In this document: positions 53,262 to 61,369 of the stretch, piece after piece
Layout of the letters: every line of letters begins with the position of its first letter
How positions within the stretch are numbered: the stretch's first letter is position 1
Assembly: GCA_036268995.1 (NCBI GenBank)
Contig: DATATB010000145.1
Coordinates: 60,221-124,220 of the forward strand
DNA length: 64,000 nucleotides
From: DATATB01 sp036268995
Lineage (GTDB): Bacteria; Planctomycetota; Planctomycetia; Pirellulales; PNKZ01
Direction: 5' to 3'
Program-made: the position numbers and the translations under genes
Notes under the pieces: generated by a model
What the model was told of the DNA's origin: nothing
Seen by the model: the letters and a program-made list of their open reading frames with translations, nothing else
Databases searched by the model: none

Positions 53262-55364
53262 TTGGCCAGTGTGCAAAACAGATCGGGACGGATCCCTCGC
53301 CGCACAGACCGAGCGGCCGAAAAACCGGCTGCGGAAGCATCCGACGCGAGCGAGGCCGCTCCCGTCGCCAATGGTCACGCACCGGCCGCCGCCAACGGCA
53401 GCCCGGCCAGTCCGCCCGCCGTGCACAAGCGCCGGGCCACGGCCGAAACGATGGCCGCCGGGCAGCGCGACATTTCGGTCAGCGAGTTTTTCGCCAAGAA
53501 CCGCCACTTGTTGGGCTTCGACAACCCCCGCAAGGCCTTGCTCACGACGATCAAAGAGGCCGTCGACAACGCCTTGGACGCCTGCGAAGAGGCCGGCATC
53601 CTGCCCGAAATCTGGGTCCACGTCCAAACCACCGGCACCAACCGCTTCAAAGTCGGCGTGCAGGACAACGGGCCGGGCATCGTCAAGGAGCAAATCCCCA
53701 ACATCTTCGGCAAGCTGCTATATGGCTCGAAGTTCCACCGCCTGCGCATGAGCCGCGGCCAGCAGGGCATCGGCATCAGCGCCGCCGGCATGTACGGCGT
53801 GCTGACCACCGGCAAGCCCGTCAAAGTCATCTCGCGCACTGGGCCGAAGAAGCCGGCCCATTATTTCGAGATTCAGATCGACACCAAGAAGAACAAGCCC
53901 GAGATCCTCAACGGCAAGGGCGAAGGCGTCGACGTCGAACCGGGCGACGCGAAACAGATGGAGAAGTTCGGCATCGAATGGACCGACGTGCCGCACGGTA
54001 CGCGCGTCACGATCGAGCTGGAGGCCAAGTACCAGCGAGGCCGCGGCAGCGTGGACGAATATCTCGAGCAGACGGCCATCGCCAACCCGCACGTCACCGT
54101 GCATTACAAGGATCCCGACGACAACGAAATGGTCTACTCGCGCGCGGCCGATCATCTGCCGCCCGAGCCCAAGGAGATCAAGCCGCATCCGTATGGCGTC
54201 GAGTTGGGCATGCTCGTCACCATGCTGCAAGCCACGAAGGCCAACACGCTGGCGCAATTTCTGACCGACAGTTTTTCGCGCGTCAGCCCGGCCGTGGCCC
54301 GAAAAATCTGCGAAACCGCCGGGCTGACTCCGCGGACGCGCGCGACGAAGATCGGCCGGCTCGAAGTCGAAAAGCTGTTCAAGGCGATCCAAGACACGAA
54401 GATTCCCGCTCCGGCCACCGATTGCCTGGTGCCCATCGGCGAGCAGTTGCTGCTCAAAGGCTTGTCGCACGTGGTGAGCGGCGAGTTCTACGTGGCCGCC
54501 ACGCGGCCGCCCAGCGTGTATCGCGGCAACCCGTTTCTGATCGAAGTCGCGCTGTCGTACGGCGGCCAAGGCGCCGCCACGCGCGTATCGCTCGAGACAC
54601 TCACCGAAATGCTGGCCGAGACCGACGCCCGCACGCTGCGGCAATTCTTGATCTCGCATTTTTCCGGCGTGGGCAGCGACGGGGCCGAACGCATTCTGAA
54701 AGAAGCCGAACTCGGCAATCGCGCCAGCCCCGCCAAGCTCAAGCCGGCCGAAATCGGCAAGCTGCATACCGCCATGCGCAGCGTGAACCTGGACGAAGGG
54801 CAGTCCATGTCGGTGATGCGGTATGCCAACCGCGTGCCGCTGCAATTTCAGCCCGGCGCGTGCGCCATCACGCAAGCCATCATGAACACGAATTGGCGCA
54901 GCTACGGCCTGAGCCAATCGCGGGGCTCGCTGCCCAGCGGGCCGGTGACGATGCTCGTGCACATGGCCAGCGTGTGGGTGCCTTTTACCAGCGAATCGAA
55001 GGAAGCGGTGGCCAGCTATCCCGACATTCAGCGCGAGCTGCGGTTGGCACTGCAGGCCGTGGGTCGCAAGCTGGCGATGTTTGTTCGCCGCCGCCAGCGC
55101 GTGAAGCAGGAAGGCGATCGCCGGCAAGTATTTCTGCGCTACCTGGGCGAAGTGGCCCAGGCCACGGCCGAAATCAAGGGCATTGACGCCGGCCCGCTGT
55201 ACGAACGGCTGATGGTCGTGGCCAAGAAGAAGACCGCGCAGGCCGACGTCAAGTTCGACAAGCACGGCCGGCCGGTGGATGAACCCGACGCCGAGGATTT
55301 TGGCGACAACGTGCTGATTGTCGACCCGAATCAGCCGCCCGCGGCGGTTAAAACCGCCGGCTAA
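53262..55364 (+). CDS. top6B: DNA topoisomerase VI subunit B with a second H2TH-like insertion
   Basis: A 700-aa protein. The GHKL ATPase shows N-box KEAVDNALDAC (E99), DNGPGI and RGQQGIGISAAGMYG. A first H2TH segment lies at about residues 328-400 (LAQFLTDSFSRVSPAVARKI), then the transducer begins (YRGNPFLIEVALSYGGQG). About 75 residues (440-512) that look like another H2TH (LRQFLISHFSGVGSDGAERI) are inserted before the transducer resumes at MRYANRVPLQFQ. The TTG at 53262 has GGAGG eight bases upstream; GTG 53235 is an alternative. The partner A subunit is not in this window. Confidence 0.87.
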   Translation: MASVQNRSGRIPRRTDRAAEKPAAEASDASEAAPVANGHAPAAANGSPASPPAVHKRRATAETMAAGQRDISVSEFFAKNRHLLGFDNPRKALLTTIKEAVDNALDACEEAGILPEIWVHVQTTGTNRFKVGVQDNGPGIVKEQIPNIFGKLLYGSKFHRLRMSRGQQGIGISAAGMYGVLTTGKPVKVISRTGPKKPAHYFEIQIDTKKNKPEILNGKGEGVDVEPGDAKQMEKFGIEWTDVPHGTRVTIELEAKYQRGRGSVDEYLEQTAIANPHVTVHYKDPDDNEMVYSRAADHLPPEPKEIKPHPYGVELGMLVTMLQATKANTLAQFLTDSFSRVSPAVARKICETAGLTPRTRATKIGRLEVEKLFKAIQDTKIPAPATDCLVPIGEQLLLKGLSHVVSGEFYVAATRPPSVYRGNPFLIEVALSYGGQGAATRVSLETLTEMLAETDARTLRQFLISHFSGVGSDGAERILKEAELGNRASPAKLKPAEIGKLHTAMRSVNLDEGQSMSVMRYANRVPLQFQPGACAITQAIMNTNWRSYGLSQSRGSLPSGPVTMLVHMASVWVPFTSESKEAVASYPDIQRELRLALQAVGRKLAMFVRRRQRVKQEGDRRQVFLRYLGEVAQATAEIKGIDAGPLYERLMVVAKKKTAQADVKFDKHGRPVDEPDAEDFGDNVLIVDPNQPPAAVKTAG

Positions 55365-56143
55365 GTTGGCATGCGGCCTTCGGCCAGTTCGCGGTCCCAG
55401 TCGTCCATTAGCGGCCAATCGATCGCGCAGGTGCCGAAGTCGGCCATGTGCAGATAACCGTCCAGCCGTGCGATGGTTTGATCCAGCAGCTTGTCATCCT
55501 TGCGGAAGATCGGGCCGTGGCTCGGCAGCAGCCACGCCACGTTGGACTCGCGAATCCGCCTCAGCGAGCGCAAGAAGGCCCGAATGTCGCTTCCATGATG
55601 GGCATCGATCACGCCCACGCAGCCGTCGCGGTAGATGTTGTCGCCGCTGAACAATAGCTCGCCTAGTCGGAATGAAAGCTGGCTGTCGGTATGGCCGGGC
55701 GTGTGCCAGACTTCGAGCTCCAGTTTGCCGACGGGGATTTTGTCCCCTTCGTCGACCAAGCTGTCGAGCTTGACCGGTGGCATCGGCATTTCGATTTTTT
55801 GGGCCGTAATCTCGGCGAACGTCTTGATGCGGTCGCCTTCGGCCAAGGGAGTGGCCGCCAGCGGGTGGCCGATGACCGGTGCCTTGAGAATCTGCTTGAG
55901 CTTGGCCAATCCCTGGATATGGTCGACGTCGGCGTGCGTGGCGATGATCGCCTTGCAGTTGGACAGCGGAAAATCCATCTGCCGGATCATTTCGACGATT
56001 TCATCGACGGTCTCTTCATAGCCGATGTCGATCAAAATCCATTCGTTGCCTTCATATACCAGATAGACGTTGCAGCCGAGCCGCTCGCCCGCCTGGTGAT
56101 TGATTTCAATCACATTGGGGAAGATCGGTCTCCGCTCCAGCAT
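55361..56143 (-). CDS. Metallo-beta-lactamase-fold hydrolase
   Basis: A 260-aa protein with the zinc motif IIATHADVDHIQGLAK, WHTPGHTDSQLSFRLG, LFSGDNIYRDG and LLPSHGPIF. It is of the glyoxalase II-like type with unknown substrate. The first motif reads HADVDH. It is convergent with top6B and overlaps its stop by four bases. Confidence 0.85.
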   Translation of the reverse strand: MLERRPIFPNVIEINHQAGERLGCNVYLVYEGNEWILIDIGYEETVDEIVEMIRQMDFPLSNCKAIIATHADVDHIQGLAKLKQILKAPVIGHPLAATPLAEGDRIKTFAEITAQKIEMPMPPVKLDSLVDEGDKIPVGKLELEVWHTPGHTDSQLSFRLGELLFSGDNIYRDGCVGVIDAHHGSDIRAFLRSLRRIRESNVAWLLPSHGPIFRKDDKLLDQTIARLDGYLHMADFGTCAIDWPLMDDWDRELAEGRMPT

Positions 56144-56246
56144 ACAAAATCCTTATGGTTCGGGGGGATAGCTTGCCCCTGCGTGTCCTTGCCGCTCGCT
56201 TGCCGGGCTCAATCTTAGAACTCGGCTCCGGCCGCCACAAGCGGCC

Positions 56247-56675
56247 TCACGGGCCAGTCGCGCCGGACACCGAAAGCGGCGTGCCAATCGCAGCGTCGAA
56301 ACGGCTGAATCGATGCCGCGCCAGATCGACCGGCAGCGGCGGCAGAACGCCGGACTCGGCCGCGGCGACGGCCCAGGCGAGCAAGGCCTCGTATTGATCT
56401 TCGCGGGTCAGCTCGCCCAGCCAGGTGCAGCCGTCGCGAGAGAGGATTGCAACGACATTGGCCACGTCACACGGCCCGAGGCAGCCGCTCATCGTCAACT
56501 GGACGTGCCGGTTGAGCTTGCGCGCCTTCCACTGGGATTTGAGCCAGTCCCGCGGAACCGGCGGATAGCCCCGTTCCACACGCCCGCAGCAGCAACCGTC
56601 GCAAATCAGGATCTGAGCCAAAACGGCTCCCCGGTCAGTGGTCACGGGCTCGTCGGGCAAATCGCTGGGGTTCAC
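56247..56675 (-). CDS. Thioredoxin-like [2Fe-2S] ferredoxin
   Basis: A 142-aa protein. LICDGCCCGRVERGYPPVP and MSGCLGPCDVANVV give the Cys pattern (CxxCCC ... CxxxC) of thioredoxin-fold [2Fe-2S] ferredoxins. The start is taken at GTG 56675. The partner is unknown; no cobalamin or metal-uptake genes are adjacent. Confidence 0.75.
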   Translation of the reverse strand: MNPSDLPDEPVTTDRGAVLAQILICDGCCCGRVERGYPPVPRDWLKSQWKARKLNRHVQLTMSGCLGPCDVANVVAILSRDGCTWLGELTREDQYEALLAWAVAAAESGVLPPLPVDLARHRFSRFDAAIGTPLSVSGATGP

Positions 56676-56872
56676 TTTTAAGCCCTGGCATGCGGGGGCC
56701 GCGGGTACCGCGGCCGGGCGCGGATTCTAGCTGCCCGGCACTCGGTCGACAACCAGCCCCCGGGAACTTGCATTCTAAAAACTGGCCTATTGAATCAGGC
56801 AGGGGTATAGTAGTGGTAGTCGGCTGAAGTGGTTTTCTCGTTGTAAGGGGTTTCATTGCCGGAGGTTGAATC

Positions 56873-57394
56873 ATGCATGCACGCACAAAACTCGCGCTGG
56901 CCATCACGCTTTCGCTCATCGCTGGAACGCTGCAAGCAGCGCCACCCTGGGAGCGAGCCGATTCCAAGATCCTAGGAAACAACGTCGATCAGACGGTGCG
57001 CCGCAGCACCCGGGCTTACAGCTATAGCCCGCCGACGAGCACCGCGCCGGCAGCCGCAACGGCCGTAGCGCCGACCACCGTGGTTCGACCGCAAATGGCG
57101 CAAGCTCCGGTTGCCGCGCAAGCGCCTGCGACACGTCAGATGCAAAGCGTCGCGCCGCGCACTCAGCCGGGCGCTGTCGTCACGGCGCCGCCTGCCAACG
57201 TGGCTCCGACAAATCGCACGACGAACCAACCGGCGACGAACTATGTGCAGCCGCAGACCCGCGGTTATCGCAGTTATTCGTATCAGCCGGCGCAGCCTTC
57301 GTACGGCTACCGCAATAACTACAGCACGCGCCCCCGCCGGGTTCCGTTCTACATGCGTGCCGATTCAAAGGTTCTGGGTCGCGAAGGGTACTAA
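56873..57394 (+). CDS. Secreted low-complexity protein with repeated RADSK(I/V)LG
   Basis: A 173-aa protein with a signal peptide (LALAITLSLIAGTLQA, then APPWE). The middle is rich in Ala, Pro, Thr and Gln. The octapeptide RADSKILG near residue 28 and RADSKVLG near the C-terminus frame the low-complexity core. A GCCGGAGG site precedes the ATG. Function unknown. Confidence 0.65.
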   Translation: MHARTKLALAITLSLIAGTLQAAPPWERADSKILGNNVDQTVRRSTRAYSYSPPTSTAPAAATAVAPTTVVRPQMAQAPVAAQAPATRQMQSVAPRTQPGAVVTAPPANVAPTNRTTNQPATNYVQPQTRGYRSYSYQPAQPSYGYRNNYSTRPRRVPFYMRADSKVLGREGY

Positions 57395-57417
57395 CGCTCG
57401 CTTGCGAGAATGTCCTG

Positions 57418-57460
57418 ACCGAACCGTAAGCGCGGCGCTCGCGCCGCGCTATGGTTCGGT
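57418..57460. repeat. Inverted repeat between convergent genes
   Basis: ACCGAACC...AGCGCGGCGC (57418-57438) pairs with 57441-57460, with one small bulge. It overlaps the end of the TPR gene. A second short dyad CTCGC TT GCGAG lies at 57397-57408. Confidence 0.65.
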
Positions 57461-58063
57461 GCGCTGCGGCGGTTGGCTCTGCCACTGCGCGAGCCAGTCG
57501 CCCAGTCCCAGTGGATCCTGCGGATCCCAGGCGAGCGCTTCTTCGACAACTTCCAGCGCCAGCTTGTCGCGGCCCATTTCGTGCAAGCACCAGGCCAGCC
57601 CCTTGGCCGACTCGTGCAAGGCCGCGTTCTCGGGCAGATGGCCAGGCAGCGTGCCCGCCAGTGCCGGGCCTGTCGCCGCGCGACCCAGTTGAACGGCATA
57701 GCCGAAATGCCCTCGCGCCAGCTCCAAGTCACCGTCGGCCAAGGCGATCTCGCCGAGCAGCCGGTGGGCCTCGATCAACTCGCCGCAGTCTTCCAGCAGC
57801 CAGCGCAGCTCGTCAATCGCCACGTCGACTTCGCCCTCGTCGAGCATGCGGCGCACCTCGGCCATGTCGTCTTCCCGCTCGCGCACGCAGCGCGGGTGCA
57901 CCAGCTTCCACTCGTTTCCGCCGTGCCGCGCGATCGCGAGCTTCGAGTCCGGCTGGGCTTCCGCCGGCGCAGCCGGTCGCCGCTTGTTGCCTGCCGCTTT
58001 GGAAGGTTTGCGTTTGGGGCTCACCGCTAGAGGATCCGGACTCGTGTGTAATCGAACAGACAT
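57449..58063 (-). CDS. TPR-type protein
   Basis: A 204-aa soluble protein. A basic N-terminus (PKRKPSKAAGNKRR) is followed by helical TPR-like units (MAEVRRMLDEGEVDVAIDEL; AHRLLGEIALADGDLELARG; GLAWCLHEMGRDKLALEVVE). It is likely a protein-protein adaptor. The ATG at 58063 is used; a GTG at about residue 15 is possible. Confidence 0.72.
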   Translation of the reverse strand: MSVRLHTSPDPLAVSPKRKPSKAAGNKRRPAAPAEAQPDSKLAIARHGGNEWKLVHPRCVREREDDMAEVRRMLDEGEVDVAIDELRWLLEDCGELIEAHRLLGEIALADGDLELARGHFGYAVQLGRAATGPALAGTLPGHLPENAALHESAKGLAWCLHEMGRDKLALEVVEEALAWDPQDPLGLGDWLAQWQSQPPQRTEP

Positions 58064-58364
58064 CAAATCGCCGCGACTGCCGATTTTGCACCGTCCAGAG
58101 CAAGCCTGCCAGCCCCGTGTCGCAATTGCGGGGAAATTGGTCGCAGACGGGAGCCCGCGACTGAGGCCGCGGCTGGCCGGGAGCGACCAGATCGCGGTTG
58201 AGCGGTTTATTGCCGGCTATTGGAGTTGAGCGCGTGCTGTGCGGCGGCGCAAGCCTTTCGACGGGGCCGCAACTCACTTACAATCATACCTAAGCAAGGA
58301 TGCCGCGAAAGCGCCACATCCATTTGGGAACTGCACGCGGTGCAATAGATTGCAGAGAAGTCAG
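58064..58364. other. Intergenic region, no gene seen
   Basis: About 300 bases between divergent genes. Nothing beyond short GC-rich dyads was seen. Confidence 0.4.
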
Positions 58365-59024
58365 ATGGCTCGGCGGCATGTGGCAGAACCGGCATTCATG
58401 GTCAGTATTTACGACGATCCTGCCACCGCCGGCGCGCTTCGATTCACGTTCGTGCCTAAAGGCATCCGCCAGGCACGCGTTGAAGAGGAACCGCATCAGC
58501 CGCCAGATTACATCGTGTCCGTCCAGGGGCACGGGGACGAGGCGACGTTCAACTGGATTAGACCTCCGATGCAGGACGAAGCGCGGAAGTCGCTGGAACA
58601 AATAGCCCGGCAGCGCGCAACCGCCCGGCACGAATGGCTTGAGAAACTTGGTGTCTTGGTCGCGAATGTGGAGGAATGGGCGGGCGAGCTCGACTGGGCG
58701 ACGAGAATCGTGACGAAGAAGATGGATGACGCCGAGATCGGGAACTACGACGCTCCCGGTCTTCTCATTCAGCAGGAGACGGTCCGATTGTTTCTGGAGC
58801 CCATCGCGCGAGCCGCTCCGGGCACAGAAGGGCTCGTCGACCTTTATCTAATGCCATCGTACGACGACATCGCCAGCTTGTACTATTACAACAACCGATG
58901 GAACGTTCACTACGTTTCTCAGGCGGTGCCGGCCGTCGCAAATATGCTCGAGGTCCCGGCAAGGCGGCTGACGAAGGCGACCCTTCGTAAGGTACTGGGC
59001 GAGATGAAAGCCCATGCCCAATGA
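58365..59024 (+). CDS. Unrecognised partner of a HEPN-like protein
   Basis: A 219-aa protein of no known family. It is mostly alpha-helical after a beta-rich start (RFTFVPKGI; PDYIVSVQGHGDEATFNWI), with EEWAGELDWATRIVTKKMDD and LYYYNNRWNVHY. The ATG at 58365 is preceded by AGAGAAG; MVSIYDD at 58398 is an alternative. It overlaps the next gene by 11 bases, so the two are translated as a pair. Codon bias is weaker than in the housekeeping neighbours. Confidence 0.6.
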   Translation: MARRHVAEPAFMVSIYDDPATAGALRFTFVPKGIRQARVEEEPHQPPDYIVSVQGHGDEATFNWIRPPMQDEARKSLEQIARQRATARHEWLEKLGVLVANVEEWAGELDWATRIVTKKMDDAEIGNYDAPGLLIQQETVRLFLEPIARAAPGTEGLVDLYLMPSYDDIASLYYYNNRWNVHYVSQAVPAVANMLEVPARRLTKATLRKVLGEMKAHAQ

Positions 59025-59463
59025 TGCGTTTAACTGGATGGGACGGATCAAGGCCGTCGAACGCGAACATGGAGCGATCCGTTTTGGCACCGACAGGCTT
59101 ATTGCGGCAGTGAATAACGACCCGTCCATCCTGGAGCACCAGGTGAGGCGGCCGGACATCGGCACCGCTTCCGCGAGGCTCGAGGGAACTTACATCATCC
59201 GCGTCTTGTCGGAGTTCGAAACAGCGCTTCAGCACTTCATCACTGCGATGCACATCCGCAAGCCCAGGGCAACGGAGACGCTTGTTAACCGGGTCAGGGA
59301 TCGCGGCCATATCCCGCAGGCCGACACGGATGCGGTCCATCGGGTGCGCGAGTATCGAAATTTTCTGGTCCATGGGCGCACGAAGCCGACACCTCCGGTG
59401 ACCATCAGAGAGTCGACTCGCGCCCTTTGCACATTTCTAAGCCGAGTCCAAGGGATCTGGTAA
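59014..59463 (+). CDS. HEPN-like protein with an Rx4H motif
   Basis: A 149-aa mostly helical protein. REYRNFLVHGR contains R115-x4-H120, the pattern of catalytic HEPN ribonucleases (Rx4-6H), at the expected position after two long helices. The upstream overlapping gene would be a candidate cognate partner. Whether it is an active RNase, a toxin or a defence effector cannot be told by reading. Confidence 0.6.
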   Translation: MPNDAFNWMGRIKAVEREHGAIRFGTDRLIAAVNNDPSILEHQVRRPDIGTASARLEGTYIIRVLSEFETALQHFITAMHIRKPRATETLVNRVRDRGHIPQADTDAVHRVREYRNFLVHGRTKPTPPVTIRESTRALCTFLSRVQGIW

Positions 59464-59468
59464 CTCAC

Positions 59469-60593
59469 ATGAGCTTGGAGGCGGCCGACTCAGGCGTGCG
59501 GTGCGACGGCCCGTGGCGGCGGCAGTTGCGTCGCAGGCTGCTGGCCTGGTACGGACGGAATGCCCGCGATCTGCCCTGGCGGCGGACGCGCGACCCTTAT
59601 GCCGTCTGGGTCAGCGAGATCATGCTGCAGCAGACCCAGGTGGCCACGGTCGAGGGGTATTTTCCTCGCTTCCTGGCGGCATTTCCCACGATCGGCGCCT
59701 TGGCCGCCGCGCCGCAAGAGCTCGTGCTGCGACACTGGGAAGGCCTTGGCTACTACCGGCGCGCTCGCCAGCTCCACGCCGCGGCGCAAGTGCTCGTCCG
59801 CGAGCATGGCGGCCGCTTCCCGGCCGATCGGGCCCAGGTCCTGGCCCTGCCGGGCATCGGCCGCTATACGGCTGGCGCGATTCTTTCGATCGCCTTCGAT
59901 CAGTCGCAGCCGATTCTGGAAGCAAACACGTTTCGCCTGCTCAGCCGGCTGATTGCCTTCGGCGGCGATCCGCAATCGCCCGCCGGCCGGCAGATTCTCT
60001 GGCAACTGGCCGAGGAACTGGTGCCGACCCGGGGCGCCGGCACGTTCAATCAAGCCCTGATGGAACTGGGCGGCCAGGTCTGCACGCCGCGTGCCCCGCG
60101 CTGCCACGAGTGTCCGCTGCGGTCGCTGTGCCAGGCCCAGCAGGCCGGCCTGCAAGAAGCAACGGGTCGCCTGGCCGTCAAACCGCCCAGCACGGCCGTG
60201 CGCGAAGCGGCGGTCGTCGTGCGGCGAGCTCAGCGCGTGTTGCTCGTCGAGCGCGGCGAAGGCGGCCGCTGGGCCGGGCTATGGGATTTTCCGCGCTTCC
60301 CCCTGGCCGGCAAGCCCGCAAACCTGGCCGACGAAGCCCAGCAGGCGCTCGACGACCGCTTCGGCCTGGAAGTCGCGCCGCTAGAACCGCTGGTCACTCT
60401 CAAGCACTCGGTGACGCGGTTTCGCATCACGCTGCATTGCTACGAAGCCCGACATCTCGGCGGAAAGCCGGCCGGCGCAGGCATTGCCGCCAGCCGCTGG
60501 GTGCGACCGGCCGAACTGGCCGATTTTCCGCTCAGCGTCACCGGCCGCAAGCTGGCCCGGCTGCTGATCGAAAAATCAAGCGGTGCCGAGTAG
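59469..60593 (+). CDS. mutY: A/G-specific adenine glycosylase
   Basis: A 374-aa enzyme removing adenine opposite 8-oxoguanine. Catalytic Glu region SEIMLQQTQVATV (E50), HhH motif LALPGIGRYTAGAILSIAF, and the four-cysteine [4Fe-4S] loop C205, C212, C215, C221. The helix that normally carries the catalytic Asp (ILDGNV) reads ILEANT, with E151 in place of Asp. A C-terminal NUDIX-like domain (about residues 240-365) recognises the lesion. It follows the HEPN pair by five bases. Confidence 0.92.
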   Translation: MSLEAADSGVRCDGPWRRQLRRRLLAWYGRNARDLPWRRTRDPYAVWVSEIMLQQTQVATVEGYFPRFLAAFPTIGALAAAPQELVLRHWEGLGYYRRARQLHAAAQVLVREHGGRFPADRAQVLALPGIGRYTAGAILSIAFDQSQPILEANTFRLLSRLIAFGGDPQSPAGRQILWQLAEELVPTRGAGTFNQALMELGGQVCTPRAPRCHECPLRSLCQAQQAGLQEATGRLAVKPPSTAVREAAVVVRRAQRVLLVERGEGGRWAGLWDFPRFPLAGKPANLADEAQQALDDRFGLEVAPLEPLVTLKHSVTRFRITLHCYEARHLGGKPAGAGIAASRWVRPAELADFPLSVTGRKLARLLIEKSSGAE

Positions 60594-61361
60594 CTCGTCA
60601 ACGGCCGCGCCGATGTCGGCTTGGGCCATCAGCGTTTCGCCGACCAGCATGGCGTCCACGCCGGCCGACTCGAGCCGCAGGACGTCGGCCCGCGTGCGGA
60701 TGCCGCTCTCGCCCACCAGCACGCACTCGTCGGGCACGCGCTCGGCCATCCGCAGCGTGTGGTCCAGGTCGGTTTTGAAAGTCCGCAGGTCGCGATTGTT
60801 GATGCCAATGAGCGTGGCGCCCGCAGCCAGCACGCGGTCGAGATTCGCCGGCTCGTAGAGTTCCACGAGCGGCGTCATGCCCAACTCCAACGCCCGATTG
60901 TGCAGGCTTCGCAATTGGCAGTCGTCCAGACATTCGGCGATCAGCAGCACCGCGTCGGCTCCGGCCGCCCGGGCTTCCAGAAGTTGATACGCGTCGATAA
61001 TAAAGTCCTTGCGCAGCACCGGCGTGGCCACCGCCTGCCGCACGTGCCGCAGATATTCGAGGCTGCCCTGAAAATACTCGACGTCGGTCAACACGCTCAA
61101 GCACGCAGCGCCGTGCTCGGCGTATGTCCGAGCGATTGCCAACGGATCGAAGTCGGCGCGGATGATGCCTTTCGAGGGGCTGGCCTTTTTCACTTCGGCA
61201 ATCAGCCGGATGGGCCCACTCTGGGCCAGCGGGGCGAAGAAGTCGCGCACCGGCGGCGCGTCGGCCAACTGCCGCTCGAGCTGGGCTTCGCCCACCGCCC
61301 GTCGGGCTGCCGCCACCTCGCTGCGTTTGGTGGCCACGATCTGATCGAGAATAGTGTCCAC
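60576..61361 (-). CDS. trpC: Indole-3-glycerol phosphate synthase
   Basis: A 261-aa TIM barrel of tryptophan synthesis. Visible are LIAEVKKASPSKG (catalytic Lys), VLRKDFIIDAYQ, IGINNRDLRTFKTD and LVGESGIRT. The start is GTG 61361; the frame extends upstream into purH but this is the start that fits the family. It sits eight bases after the purH stop and overlaps the convergent mutY end by 18 bases. Confidence 0.94.
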   Translation of the reverse strand: MDTILDQIVATKRSEVAAARRAVGEAQLERQLADAPPVRDFFAPLAQSGPIRLIAEVKKASPSKGIIRADFDPLAIARTYAEHGAACLSVLTDVEYFQGSLEYLRHVRQAVATPVLRKDFIIDAYQLLEARAAGADAVLLIAECLDDCQLRSLHNRALELGMTPLVELYEPANLDRVLAAGATLIGINNRDLRTFKTDLDHTLRMAERVPDECVLVGESGIRTRADVLRLESAGVDAMLVGETLMAQADIGAAVDELLGTA

Positions 61362-61369
61362 GATTCTTA

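Noticed and set aside
53718..55418. 566-aa minus-strand open frame
   Set aside because: Shadow of topoisomerase VI subunit B.
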